Assembly (NCBI RefSeq): GCF_032118995.1
Contig: NC_092648.1
Coordinates: 20,426,450 to 20,490,449, forward strand
Origin: Asterias amurensis
Lineage: Eukaryota; Echinodermata; Asteroidea; Forcipulatida; Asteriidae
Length of the DNA: 64,000 nucleotides
Direction: 5' to 3'
Of this stretch, positions 12,979 to 27,400 are shown piece after piece. The notes under the pieces were generated by a model. The model worked only from the letters and a program-made list of their open reading frames with translations, did not search any database and had not been told where the DNA came from. Within the stretch, counting starts at the first letter, position 1. Each line of letters begins with the position of its first letter. Both the position numbers and the translations under genes were made by a program.

Positions 12979-13434
12979 TTTCTCTGAAGAAAAAAACCAC
13001 AGCTTTTCTGTCACCATTCATACGATAAAAATGGTTTAAATTCAGACAAAAATCTGACATTTTCCAGCCCTGACTAGATACAAGTTCTAGAAGGTTATGC
13101 ATGAGATCAAAAGGTGTATAGTAGCTTTCACACATTATCAAAACTTACTAAGTTGGTTAACTTGTTTCTAAACTGTTAACCATCATCATGGCCAGTATGA
13201 CAGTTGCTTACTGGTAGCCTCCTGCAGCAATAAAGTACTGTCAAAAGCTAGCCTTACATCGGCCAGCAATTCTATGCGCAGCATTTAAAAAATAAAAATC
13301 TAGTTCCAATCTTCAAGATACTTTTTACATGAAAAATGTACCTACGCGTCTGATTTAGCAAAAACGTCATGTACTGTGTGTGTGGCGCAGAGTGCAATCC
13401 TGTAATTACATGCTAATATTTTAATATTCGTGTA

Positions 13435-13665
13435 GGTAACAGCTGGTCTGGCCTAATTTTTATAATTATTTGTTTTGGGATTTAATGGGGGAATTTAGGC
13501 CTATAAGTTTTGGTTTTCTTGTAATGCTTTTCATTTTGCTGTTTTGTTTTCTTGTAATGCTTTTCATTTTGCTGTTAAGCGCTTTGAGGAATGCCAATTC
13601 ATATTGCGCTATATAATTTTAATACTGTTTTATTATTACTATTATTATTATTATTATTAAGCAAT
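13435..13665 (+). repeat. SINE-like 3' tail with GCGCTATATAA and (ATT)n, containing a short duplication
   Basis: The segment AAGCGCTTTGAGGAATGCC followed by TTGCGCTATATAATTT and an (ATT)n run matches the 3' end seen in the SINE at 24958-25314 (CGCTATATAAGAAGCC, then ATT repeats). Just upstream, a 35-bp block with TTTTCTTGTAATGCTTTTCA is present twice in tandem (about 13513 and 13547). Confidence 0.55.
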
Positions 13666-14460
13666 GCATTTGATTTTTACGCAGAACGCAGATTCCCAGA
13701 ACACAGTACGAATGCACAGACTTATATGCATTGTTGGCATGTGTTTTCATTGCTATACATTGTGCAATACACACAACACATGATGGACACATGGATTTCC
13801 AGCCTAACCTTAAGCCTAGGCTTGAAAGAGGCCAACAGTTTTCCTTTGCAAAGCTATGAAAACTCAAAATATGTACAATCACAGAGCAATTCTTACTTTG
13901 GATTGTTCCAACATACAACTACACAATATTAACCATGTCCATAGGAGACCTCCACTTTCCCAAATGAACTGATTTTACCCACAAACATTGCCATGGTTTA
14001 ATATGCATGGTTTTTAGAAATACTTTTGCAAAATACAACTAAAGCAAATGCATTCTATAAAAATAAAACCTAGCTGATCAACTGAAAAGTTGCAAGTGTT
14101 TACTGTCATCTGCTGTACAATGCCTTAGCTTCATCTTTGTGCCATACCGCAAAAAGTGATCAAGGTTAAACCAACAGAGGGGGCTATAACATAAATCAGA
14201 GTTGTCTCCACGCAATAAGCCATTTGTGAGTTAGATTTGAATACTGCCTAGTACAAAGACAGCTTAGTGACAAGTTCCCGCTGACATTTGAAATTCTCCA
14301 TTGACAGTAGCTTTGCAAAGTTACAGAAAAGAGGGTGAACACCCATAAACAACTTTGAATGCAGATCTATGGCACAATAGTACCAGGATTTGCTCATCTG
14401 GAGGTTGCTCTACAAATGCTTGCCCAAAGCTATTTGGCATAGCAACTGTCTCTATAGTCT

Positions 14461-14610
14461 GGGGTCGATTTCACAAAGAGTTAGGACTAGTCCTAACTCA
14501 GGACTAGTCCTAGGAGATATACAAAACGTGTGGCTAGTCCTTAGTTAGGACGAGTAACTTGTCCTAACTCGAGATAAGACTAGTCTTAACTCTTTGTGAA
14601 ATCCACCCCT
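14461..14610. mobile_element. MITE with CACAAAGAGTTAGGACTAGTC termini, copy 1
   Basis: A 150-bp near-palindrome. The left end GGGGTCGATTTCACAAAGAG is matched in inverse by CTCTTTGTGAAATCCACCCC at the right end. ACTAGTCCTAACT-type motifs inside also pair. It has no coding capacity. Related copies lie at 18248-18379 and 21866-22010 inside DDHD1 introns. Confidence 0.85.
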
Positions 14611-14663
14611 GAGAAGTTCAAATTTAAGCAGTCACTTGTGACTAAGCAAGTCATAGATAAACA

Positions 14664-14899
14664 TTTTTCAAATCTGAACATGGAAATTCTTATTCTCAAT
14701 GGGTACTGTGCAAATTTCCTAAGATTGCACAATCGTTTGAGGCACACGTTACCCCTTGTGAATGTAAATATCATCCATTTATTTTTCAAATCTGAACATG
14801 GAAATTCTTATTCTCAAAGGGTACTGTGCAAATTTGCAATGGTTGCACAATCGTTTGAGGCACACGTTACCACTTCTGAAGGCAAATATCATTCATTTA
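14664..14899. repeat. Tandem duplication, period 118 bp
   Basis: Two head-to-tail copies begin at TTTTTCAAATCTGAACATGG (14664 and 14782). They share GGCACACGTTACC and end at ATCATYCATTTA, with a few substitutions between them. The block is probably part of the 3' UTR or downstream flank of DDHD1. Confidence 0.85.
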
Positions 14900-15434
14900 T
14901 CTCTTTATCTATATAGACTCTTCCAACAATGTAAACAAACTAGCCCCCACTATTTCCTCATGGTTTCGTTGAAATGGCATGAATAGAGTCATTGACACTT
15001 CAACTTAATTGCAACTTAATTTCAACACAATTCCAAACAGATAACCAAGGCGTTTCTGTGTACTTTGTTCCTGGCTATTCTGTAAAGTTGGATCCAAAGT
15101 TTTCTAGTAATAATTATAAGCGATCCTACAACCAGGACCAACTGAGCAAAGAAGCCAAGCACACATTGTTGCTTAGTTGTAGAAATATTTGTGTTGCTTA
15201 ATATCGAAAGCTGGTTACCAGCCAAAATACTATGCAACGTATATTCATTCCAACTGGTTCACGGACAATTTCTGATTAAAGACTATCTAACCAAACCTGC
15301 CACATGATAGAAAATTAGACAAAAGATAGAACTTCTCTTCAATTTCATAAGACAGGATTTAGACAGGATTAAGATAATCTAGACAGGATTGTTCTCACCT
15401 ACTGCCTTTGGACTAGTGGTCAGTAGCCTTTGGA

Positions 15435-18400
15435 CTAGTGGCCAGTGGCAAGGTCTTCAGGGAAGAGTTGAGTCAGCACAAATAAGGAGAGATCACCCGA
15501 GGACCAGTAGGAACTGTGAGATGTCAATGCTGAGATGTACATACTACTCAGATTACCTTGCCGAAGCTCAAAGTCTACTCGCTGCTCCAATTCTGTGGAA
15601 ATAAACAAAATTGGCGATATATGTTGTGTACCACTAAATTCGTCACCTCTTCCTACCCACTGTTCTTTATTTCCTCATTCCAAAATAGATAACACTCCAA
15701 TTCATTCAAATACAACCCGTCGCCCCATGGCACCAACCTTACACGTGCTGATGTCTGCCAGGCTTGCCATCTCGGTAGTCAATGGTAAGCAGGTAAACAA
15801 AGCTTTGCCTAAAGAGCGCCGTACACTGTATTACACACTGGGACCTTGACTACCAAGTTGGTGCAGGAGAGAGGTGGGGGGGGGGCAGAACTTAGAGAAG
15901 TACATTTAAGGAAGAGATGAAATTGCTGGTTGAGAACCCAAGTGGTAATGTTCTGTGCAAATTCCACACAACTTGCTCCTAAAGTTTTGGGGCTGCAAAC
16001 ACATACTTTCAGCTTACATTTAGTCCATTGCACTTGTCATAGCCACATGAAATTATGTGCACTTTCTTATCTTAACTTTTTTCTTCTCTTTGCTAAGCGC
16101 CTCAGATTAGGCAACATCAACAGTAGCATGAATGTCTGACGTCATTCTTCGAAGCTTGTGAATAACGCCAGAGAGCGGCCAAAAACCGGCGTGTAGTTTG
16201 ACCTCTGACGTTTCACATCTAGATACGCAGTCAAATTCCATTGCGGACTTGAGAGAAGTGACCATTTGGGCATCTATGTCACTGCACGTGCATTGTATCC
16301 GATGGCAATCACTGGATCTAGCGGCAGCGATCTGTCTTTATCCTTGCGGATAAAGACAGGGGCCCAGTCTACATCAATAGCTGCGCTCCACAAATGCCAG
16401 ATGATTGATTAACTTAACAGCACTATAGGACTTACCAATAGTATCCAGCTCTGATGGGATTCCTGCTTGTACAGACACAGCATCAGCGTCGTATGAATCC
16501 ATCGCTCTCTGTAGATCTTCAAGAGCGTCAAAATCTGGATCCCGCTCCTCCGAGCCTGATCGAGAAAACTTCGCCAGGAATCCCCCAATTCCTTCTGCAG
16601 AAAAAATAATACCCAAAATTATAGTGAAGGGTTCAATATGTGCTGAGTCAGCTGACCACTCACAAGATGCAGATTTTACAACGAGCCTTAGTAAAATAAC
16701 TTAGTTAATACTACTACTACTACTACTACTAATAATAATAGTAACATTTATATGGCTCCGAACCATTTAAAAGACAAATGGCCACAGGCGCTTTACATAA
16801 AATGGACATTAACCAATAAAAGTTAAACTGCAAGAATTTAAAATACAGGTCCACCAAAATAAAAAATACAAAAGAAGCAAAAAATCTGGACTAGCTCGTG
16901 CAGAAGATTATCAAAAAGCATTTAAAAAGTATGTGAAAATAGACCTACAATAATAATAACATTAATAATAGTAAACAATCAGTAAGAAAGTCAATTAACG
17001 AACCAACCAATTAATTAATTGATCAATGTATCAACCAAACCAACCACTCAACCAGTCCAGCTTGCAAAAACAATCAATAATCAATCAACATTATTCAGTT
17101 ATAAAACGCATTCCAGTACAATAATATCAACCAAGAAGCATTTTTAAAAAGTCGGTGAAGACAGGCCTTCACCAAAAAGATATTCTTTCATGACAGATCT
17201 CCTAACATCACAAGGCCAAACACACCTTAAGGTGAAGGCTACACTCAACTTTTTTGGATTAACGACCAAAATCAACTGCCACCAGGGGCATGTTGCCTCC
17301 TATATGCCCCTGGCGCTGAAACAGGGTTACCCGCTTCACAGTCCGTACGGATGTAGGCATGGGTATCATCCACCAGGAGCCTGGCTGGTGGAGCAGAATG
17401 CAATACCTTCCGTAATTGTTACAAAGCAATCATGGTTAGTGTTTTGCTCAAGGGCACAAGTGTCATGACCGAGATTTGAATCCACACTCAGCTGCTAGCC
17501 CGCTCGGCCACGACACGCTAACAAAAATAAAGTGTTAAAAGAATGTAGAGCTAGAAACTGTGCCTACCCTTCATCTCACAAAACAATATACTGCAAGACA
17601 GTAGCAAACAGGTCAGCCAAGGTCACTTGTTGCCGTTTCCGTTTAAGCTGTTCTATAAACTACGGTAGTAGATTCATTCTTACCAGTGAAAGACGTGGTT
17701 CTACCGATGGCAGGTTTTGCATTAGCACCTGTCTCCACCCCCGTCATTTCTTCATATGCAGCAGATCGACTCGTTGAGTTACTTGTTTGGATTCCCATGG
17801 ATTTAATCTGATCATAGGGGATCTGCTTAGCCGAGTCCTTGTGGTGGATGGTCATGGGGGCGACGTTGGCGTAGTGTTTTAGCATCAGAGGCTCTAGACG
17901 ATAGGCCTGAGGGAGTAATGACAGAAATAAGTTAAACATCCAGGGCCCAATTTCATAGAGCTGCTAAGCACAAAAATGTGCTGAAATTTCTTCATTGATA
18001 AAAACAGGGTTACCAACCAAATTTCCACGTGATTTTCAGGATAAGCAAACTACAGCTGAATACCAACATGCAATATACAACTACTGGAAATACGGTTGGT
18101 AGTCCTGTTTTTCATCAAGGTAGAAATTTCATGCTAAGCAGATTTGTGTGCTTAGTAGCTCTATGAAATTGGGCCCAGATCGGGACTCGAATTTGGGGGG
18201 AAAAACCAAGACTGCGAGACTTGTAGCTCAAAGATTTTACTGGACCAGGGGTGGATTTCACAAAGAGCGAGGACTAGTCTTATCTCGAGTAAGGACCAGT
18301 TACTCGTCCTAACTTAGGACTAGCCATGCAATTGGTATATCTCCTAGGACTAGTCCTAACTCTTTGTGAAATCGACCCCAGAACATGTGTTACAAGACAG

Positions 18401-21400
18401 GAACCAAAATGAGAAGAATACTATCTATATAGAACCACATTTGAGCTGTTTTTGGAACAAGCACCTGGATCAGATTGATCTCATTATACATGTACTTATG
18501 ATTAATACCTTCATACTCAACAAGATATTTGTAAATCAGTTTAAGTTAAAAATACATTGAGGTGTTATTCAAAAGCACAAGACGTTGGACTTGTACGGTC
18601 ATAAGCCTGACGCTAAATCAATGGCCTCTGATTCAGTGCTAATTTCAAGCTCTGCAGATATAAGGGGAAGCATTGGGTCGAGGCACATCTTTGTGTGTCA
18701 ATCTTTTGAACGGATGGTTCCAATTTAAATGGGCTGTAAATTTTATTTTCAATGCTATAGTATGCCCTCTTAAATGAGGGTCTCCCACATCCTGTATTTG
18801 TTTGTAAATCTTATCTGTTTTATCAAATTTGTTTTCCCTTTTTTGCTATCATTGTTTTTGTCATCTGGTCAGTTTGTAACTGCTAGGGTTGCTCTTTTTT
18901 AGCTGGTTTATTCCATAGTGGGGTCTCAATGTATAAGAGGGTTCCCCCAACACCCTGTGCATTTTTTTAAAGTGTCTTTTAGTGGTTTTTATAATATTTA
19001 TTTTACTTATTGTCGTCTTCTTATATAATGCTCCTATGTGCCCCGTGGTGGTGCAATTTTTGTGTATTTTATCTGTGCAATTTTTATCAGTATTGTTATC
19101 TTGTAATGCCACATTATTCAGCTTCGTGCTGCCAGTTGGTTTTTTAATAAAAATGAATGAATGAATGAATGAATGAATGAATGAATGAATGATTGAATTT
19201 GTTGTCACATAGGGTATCGTAAGCCATCCTTCCCTCTGTACTGACACCACAATAAAATATTGCCAACAATTTGATTCCACCCCTCCCCAGGATTGACATA
19301 AATTTAAGCATTCATTTGTCTCTTTCTTTCCAATAAGAAAACACAATTTGACTTACAACTGGGTCTGCTGGGTGATAAATATTGAAGATTTGTTTACAGA
19401 TGGATTTGGGAATGATTTGACTGATCGATCCGGTTCCTTGAGCCCGGAAACCTCTCATTACAAGGAAGACGGCCAACGGAGAACCCACACAGAAGAAACT
19501 ATCAAGCTGTTTACAAACAACAACAAAAAACAACAACACAAACAGATTTGTATAGATTAGATGTAATACATGTATTAAGGCAACAATAATAATAATAGTG
19601 GCCATTTATAATGCACTATGGCTGTCTAAAAGACACTATTGGTGCAGGAGAGATGCAGAAGCAAGTAGGCATACAATTAGTAAATAGATTTTAGCAAAAA
19701 TAACTTTTCACTTATAATACAATGATTTGTGACGAGTACTGGATACTCAATGCTCCCCCTCCCCCAAAAACCTTAAGAAGCAAAAAATCTACAGGCTAAC
19801 TATCTAGATAGAATTTAATTTATTTCAATTTTTGTGTATACAGTATGTGACAAATTACGTGAGTGAAATAATAATAATAATAGCAAAAATGTATATAGCG
19901 CCAAATCCATCAAAAAAACAATGCTCCATTGTTCATACATAGTAACATTAAAAAAAATATCCATAGATAAACACAAAGTCATTATCAGAATTAACAAAAG
20001 GTATACAAATCAATTTAAAAATTCAGCCAAAAATGACAAACGAAAAATGACAAGCAATTATAGAAATATTCAATATTTTAGATATGCAAAAGTAAGTAAA
20101 TGTATAACAGACCAGCTGTGACCACTAATAAAAAGTTGTTAAAAGAGACATACACCATAACTTAACTTATGAAGAAAATTTAAGAATGGACAATAAGTGC
20201 TAAAATGATACCATTAATGGTAGGGTCATTGATTGGTAATACGAAAAAAAACAGTGACCATTAAACTTACTTGGTAAGAAGCACTGCAAACAAACACAAC
20301 AACAATTCATAATTACATACATTTTCCATGAGACTTTTCCCCCCTAAAATAAACCAAAATGGTTTAATAGAATGTCAAAGTCTTTACCTGGAAATCTAGT
20401 TTTGGAGATGTGATGCTTACAGCAACTTGATTGGTGGCAAGAAGCTTATCCTCTAAGTCAGACACTCTGTGAAATGAATCAAACACAATGATTAAGAATA
20501 AACCAAAAACAGAAAATCCTAAATGATAGATAAATAGATAGGTAGATAGAGAAATAGCTAATAAACTAATAAGGTCTTGACAAAGAACTGTATAAAAACT
20601 ACCAGTAATGAAAGGATACAAATTTTAAAAATGCATAAAAACAACTACACAATTAGTAAAGTCCATACATAAAACAGCAAGAAATCAATTTGCTAATTAG
20701 GGATCCCAGCCAGCCTTAAATTAAGGAAAGGGAAGGAGTGTGGGTGAATAAGGGAATATGAAAGTGGTGGTAAGGTTTAAAACGCTGTGCGTGAAAGGTA
20801 AACGAGAAACATCTTGAATAATGCTAGGAAATTAAGTGAGTAATGTCTGGAAATATAAAATAAGAAGTACATTATATTAATCTCAAGTACCCTTTACGCA
20901 GCCTCAGATCAGACAAACCAAGGAAGGTAATACATATTATTTGGTTTTAACCTCATAATTATTTGGTTTTAATCTCACACCTATGTCATTGTGTGTAACT
21001 GAGTCTTGAGTACGGTATACAGTGCTAATGATGTATTGACCCCTCGCACGCACGTCATCATCAGAAAAATCTTGAATGCACCACACTGGTGGGCAATTTC
21101 ACTGTGCATTTTTATACATAACTCTATGCCCCAAAAAATGCAGCGAAGTGCGCATTTTAGGCAAAGCGGCGTTAATACACGTAAACCTAACTGCCCACCA
21201 AAATGGTGCGCGTGGCATCAGACGCCGCGTGTGAAGCGCGTGCAAGGGGTCAATAAAGGGTCAATACCCCCAAAATTCTTTATCCTCAATGCAAATTAAA
21301 CATCTTTCAGAAGCTACTTCAAACCAACCTTTTTCTCGCTTCGTTCAGTTCAGCTGCTAGTTCCTGATGGGTAGGACTCACCGAGTCAAGATCAGGGTGG

Positions 21401-24400
21401 CTCCCTTGTACATTATTAAGGTATTGATCATAGAGGTGGATGGGATTCCATCCGGTTAATATGTCGTAGACTATAACACAGCCGAGAGAGTGAGCAAAGA
21501 TGGACACTTTGCCGCCATTGGGCTCAAAGCCAGGGTTACGAGAACAGAATATGGAATACAGACGACACATCTGGGTGTGCAGACCCTTGACAATCTGCAA
21601 GAAAAAATTGTAACTAGCAAAGTTTTTTATTGTTTAATTTAGTATTATTATTATTTCATTTCTCTCCACAAGTTTAATAAAATTACAAACAAAAGTGATA
21701 CAAAATAGGCATTCCGCGGGGATCAGCCACCCCTGCTCCGGAGTAGGGGTAAGTAGTAAAACCCTGAGGTATTCTTGAAACGAGCAACCAAAACCCTATG
21801 GAATAGGGACACAGCGTGAAGTGGTTAGGTAACCGATGGGTTAAACAAGTCCTGGGGCTTCGCCAGGGGTAGATATCACAAAGAGTTAGGACAAGTCCTA
21901 CCTAGGAAATATTAAAAGCTTAAGGCTAGTCCTAAGTTAGGACGAGTAAGACGAGTAACTTGTCTTAACTCAAGATAAAACTAGTCTTAACTCTTTGTTT
22001 AATCCACCCCTGGGTTGTATTCCACGGGTATAAGAGTTACAGTGTGAAAAGGGCTAAAAGCTTACCTCTGATCTGTACAACGGGCTGGTGTAGTACAGTA
22101 TATCCATTCCTGTATTATTGAGTACATGACGTAATGACTTGAGCTTCTGGGGTGTGATTGCCGACACCCCTCCACTGTCTAGAGACAGAGAGGAACGCCA
22201 TTCAACCGGGAGGAACTCCACACGCTTTGTACAAGTAGGGCCCTTCAGGTCTGGAAAGTGCTTGTTGATGGTCTTCTCACTTCCTTTCCGTAAGCTGGAG
22301 ACATGGACAATGAAATTAGAGGTATTATACATGGCTGGTAAGAATAAAAAAATTTAAAACCACCACACAGTTGTTCTTCACATTGAGTCAGAAAGCTTAC
22401 TGAAAATTAAGTTTTTACTAGAATTATTTTTCTATGAAATAGTTTCTAATATTTATTAGAAAACTGTATATAAAAACCTAGACAACCTGAAAACTTAAAT
22501 TAAGGACAATTTGCTTGCATGCTGAAAGTTGTGCGTGCTTTTTCACTATTTTATTCCGACTCGCGCAAGTATTAAGCCCAAATTTTCAAAGGTTTTCTAT
22601 TTAGTCAATCACTCACGACACGAACACTATCTGAGCCTGTTCTGTAAGTGTTCACTAATTCTGTATGATATCTTTAAAGACCTGTTTGGACGAAAATGTT
22701 AAGTCGTGAACTTTGCTGAATTCCACTTAAAATGTTTTCCATGAATAGGGAAATCGAGTCATATGATTATAAAAAGGTTTCAATTGTGTAAAAAAACCCA
22801 ATCATTTTGTATGCCCTTATCCACAGCTTTTCTGTGAGATTTGCGAAAAGCCCTGTTACATAATCACTCTCAAAACGTCACACATGTAGTAGATAAAGCC
22901 GCTTTGTTGCAGCGTGGATGTATAACAAAGCAAACTCCCACAAATGACGTCAGCGGCATTTTCCTTTGACGCCCGCTCTCAACGGCAGAAGTGTTTCTAG
23001 TTTTTCAAAAAAACCTTTCGGTAGGGGGCTGATTTTTTAATCGATAATTACAAAAAGTTCAGAAGTGTACACATATCAAAATGACATTAAAATGGTGAAC
23101 AAGTGCATTATAAACAAGTAAAAATACCATTTGTGTTGAAAACATTCCGCTCAGGTAGCTGTTTATACACCTAATTGCCAGGGCCAATTTCATCAAGCTG
23201 ATTAAGCACAAAAAATAGCTTGAGCACAACAAAACTAAATAAATTTAACAGCCACACAAGCATGTCACATTTCTGCTTAGCAGACCTTTCAGCAAGATTC
23301 AGCAAGATTTTCTACATCTCAATGAAATTGGGCCCAAATTCATAAAGCTGCTTAAGCACATAAAGTAGCCAAGCACAACAAAATGATGCTTACCACAATA
23401 AGATTACCAGCCAAAATACCATGCCACACGTACAATCTTTGACCGGTATCCTGCTTATTTTGGCTAAGCAGAAACTGTTTAAGGAATATTTGTGCTTACG
23501 CGGCTCTATGGAATTGGGCACTGATAATAAGGACCTAGTGATTGAATAACTACAAATACTTACTCTGTACAGTTCTTGATGATATTTTGTCGGTCCATTA
23601 TCTGACCAATGCCATGCACTACAAACACAAGATGACTGATGGGTGGAGGTTTGTCGTCTAGACTGGACTCCTCATGGTATCCTCGGATGATCCGATAACC
23701 ACTGGTAGACGCTGTGGGGACAAATGTGTCTGCTTGTAAATATCACAGGGATGAGAGTAGTTTCTCACAAAAAGACCTGAAACTACACATGTAGGATACA
23801 AGTTCTGCTGATGTATGTTGAAATTATGGCTTTTCCACCTGAATGGTAACACCTGGAGTTAAAGATTCCACTGAGCTTTTAGGAACAGTGTTCTCAGCAC
23901 TAGAGAAGTAGATCAAAGAGCAGGATTTTGTTATATTATGTAAAAAGTAACGGCTGATTTTCTTCACCAGGCTGACTTAAAAAGTCTGAATCCAGATAAA
24001 AGTCTGACAAATCTCCTCCCTGATATCAGAGAGACAGCCAAACATCACAAGGCCAGAGACTGCCACCTCAAGGTGAGGGCAACACTTAAGTGTCAGCAGG
24101 GGCACATTGCCAAAAGTGTCAACGTTGCACCACATTGCAACCTACTCCTGGGGCTGAAACAGGGTTACCCCCTTCACAGTCTGTAAGCATGTAGGCAACG
24201 GTATCACCCACTAGAAACCTGACTGGTAAAGCACAATGCACTACCTTCCCAACTTTTAACGTCCGAAGCAATTATTGTTAAATGCCTTGCTCAAGAGCCG
24301 AGTGTCATGACCGGGATTCAAACCCACCCTCTGCTGCTGACAAAATCAGAGATTTGGTCCGATGACCTAGACCGCTGGACCATGGCACGCCAAGGGCGTT

Positions 24401-27400
24401 CCCTTGGATTATTGGGTCAAAGATTGGTTTTTGCCATTTATATTTCTGATATTGAGGCAAAATTAAAAAGAAAGATACAGTAAAAGCCACATGTAAAAGT
24501 TTCAGCTGAATACAGTGTCTGCTTGTTGAGAAAACAGCAACAAAACTTTCATGGTATTTCCACAAGAATGTCAAATCCATTTATGATTAGTGAGGTGACA
24601 GCAGGTACTGACAGCATTTTTGGCCGCAGCATTCGTTAAGTAGTATTTTCTGGACAGTATTTGGACACGTTTGGTGTTATACTCAAAATAACTATAAGCA
24701 TAAAACCTTTCTTGGTAACAAGCAGAGTGCTGTTGATAGTAAAAAACATTGGGAGATATGGCACTTTCTGAAGTAACATGGCTATTGAGAAAGAGGTAAT
24801 TTCTCACTGAAATATTTGAGTCTGAGAAAGACTTCAGGATAAAGGCTGTTCTCAGCCATCTGAAAGCAAACAAATTTGAGCAACAAGAACATTTTTTCTT
24901 TAATTATTTCATGCAACTTTGGAGGCCATTTGGGCTCAAATGTTCACAATTTCTTATTTTCGTGGCTGAGCGGATAAGAGCACCGAATTCAAGCTCTGGT
25001 GATTCTGTTCAGCGGAGTGTGGGTGCGAATCCCGGTCGTGACACTTGTGTCCCTGAGCAAGACACTTCACTGTTATTGCTTTTTTCCACCCAGGGGTAAA
25101 TGGGTACCTGTCAGGGTAGATTTGGTTCTTGTGATGGATTAGCCTTGATTGTGCTACATATTTGGCGGCACAAGCTGTATACTCCCCAGGGAGCTGAGAT
25201 GGTTTAAGGAATGATTTAAGGCCCAGTGACCAGGGGTAATAATGTTGAAGCGCCATGAGTGTCACTGCGTGACGGACCTGCACGCTATATAAGAAGCCAC
25301 TATTGTTATTATTATTGATGTTATGTTGGGATACACCAAGTGAGAATACTGGTCTTTGACAATAACCAATAGTGTCCAATGCCTTTCAGTTCTGATGGTT
25401 GAACCATCAGGGCCAAATTTCATGGCTCTGCATACTGCCGAATTCTGCACTTAGGATCACGATTCCCCACTTACCTGCGAGCGCCGAATTTCTTCGCTAG
25501 CCTTGTAAGCGTAGAATGCCTAGTATTGTGGAGTCTGCACGCGCAGAAGCCAAAGTTTGCCGCTAACCTATGAATTACGCTTGCCGTAAGCACATAATTT
25601 CCTGCTTTTGTAAGCGCTGATTCTGTACTTAAGCAGAGCCATGAAACTGGCCCAGATTGTGAGTTCGAATTTAAAAAAATAAAGCCAATTAACTTGTGAG
25701 TACCTTTAGAGAGACCAATAGTAGTCCCAATGGAGCGGGCAATCCTTGAGCTTTTTGAATTGCTGTATATGAATACATCCTTGATGCTGTTCCAGTCCAC
25801 ATGGTGATCTTTAAACCTCAGTTGCTTCAACACTGAAAACCAAATAATAATTTGTTTTTTAACCTGATCACAGATTGTGTATTCATTAAATTGTTTAATT
25901 TAATTTTAGTAGCCAACAGGCACTATCTTGGTGGTCTAGTTGGTATGACACTGCTTTAGAATTGCAAAGGTCGTGGATCCGAGTCTCACATGCTTAATAT
26001 GACTGTGATTTTAATCCCACAGAACTCAGGTAAAGTACTGAGTATACAGTGCTAACACATTGGTTTATGTGGGTAAAAACCAAAATGAATATTATTTATC
26101 CTGATGCAAATTTAACATCTATTAAATTTCATATTTGTTGATATTAATATGAATGAGGTTATCAGATTTTTTGAAGGAAAACAACTGCCTTAAGGAATAA
26201 ATATATTATTTAGAATAAGAATATAAATTTAAACATTGGGGCTAGGAACAAACGATGATCTGTATGTAGGTACAATACTTGTACATGTATGCTGCATTGA
26301 AAGAAAGTCAAAGACAACTGCGTTGGGGCTGACTTTGTGGAAAGTGACTTTCTGCTTTCATACACTCATCATTTGGTGACCGCTTTTTTACGAGAAATGT
26401 TGAAGATTTTTGCCAATTTCATGAAATCTGAAAAAATCCTCAAAAGTCACGCACCTGCTTTAACAGATTACCACCACGAAATTCCAATAACCATTCCCAA
26501 ACAACAGGATTATTATAAGTGTCTAGTTACCCTGTTTGGCAGCCTTGGTAGGTGGTGCATCTACTGTGGTTTTCTGTCCACCAAACTCGGCAAAGTGTTC
26601 AGTCTCTATCTGGGTAGCAATACTTTCATCTAGAGGTTCTAAATTACATTGATAGAACCAGGTACCCCGCATAACATCCACTGTCTCATCTGTACAAAAT
26701 ACAAAGAAATAAAGGAAGAACGGTACATGAATGAAATGCATAAATGGTGGTCAGTCAGGAAAGAAAAAACAAGTTGAGGTCCAACTTCATGGCTCTGCTT
26801 ACCCAAACCTTTGCGCTTATGACTCCCTGTGTAGCATATGTGAGACAAGTGCAAAATTATTCTGCAAGCTATGCTATAAACTGGGCCCTAACCCTAAGCC
26901 TACCGAGCCATACAGGAAAAAATAACTTTTTGAGATTTTGAAAAAGTTGTCACCATTTTGTGTGATCGACATCTTTACTAGTCTACTTCTTAGCTCATGT
27001 TTTCAGAACTCTCTGTGTTGGCAAAGAGGGTTTTGAAGTGTTTGAGCCTCCGCCAACCAAAGGTGATGTGTCTCAACCTGTAGCAAACTGGGTAAACCCC
27101 TTCTCTTGACAATCACTGGAATCTTTTACAAACCCATGGCTCACCATACAACCTGTAGGACGGAGCAGTGGTTCAAGTGTCTTGCTCATGGACAATAGTC
27201 AAGTGCTATGACTGGGGATCCAAACCCACACTCAGACAACACCTAAACTTGCAGCACTAAACTGCTCGGCCACGACACTCCACAATGGACTACGAAAGCA
27301 CCAACTTATTTTTTAAGCTACATAATCTTTTGGCAGTATGCACTTCCAACTCACCAGACCAATATAAAGCATGGCACTTCTTCTCTAAGATATCCACTTC

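Larger units (their letters stand above)
6150..15434. other. Gene-poor stretch between the ankyrin gene and DDHD1
   Basis: More than 9 kb with no exon I can support on either strand. It holds two SINEs (about 9130-9405 and 12425-12655), a SINE-like 3' tail (13435-13665), three local tandem duplications (7901-8045, 12801-12978, 14664-14899), one MITE (14461-14610), poly-C and poly-G runs (8682-8704, 8870-8882, 10020-10031) and otherwise AT-rich sequence. The right-hand part probably contains the 3' UTR of DDHD1, which is transcribed leftwards. Confidence 0.5.

Noticed and set aside
14370-14480. 45-codon frame on the minus strand (TVAMPNSFGQAFVEQPPDEQ ...)
   Set aside because: It begins inside a MITE, has no recognisable domain and is not needed to complete DDHD1, whose last exon is at 15592-15435.
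24958-25040. A tRNA gene of the Leu/Ser class
   Set aside because: A and B boxes are present, but the head is followed by a SINE body and (ATT)n tail, and several diverged copies exist. It is a SINE head.
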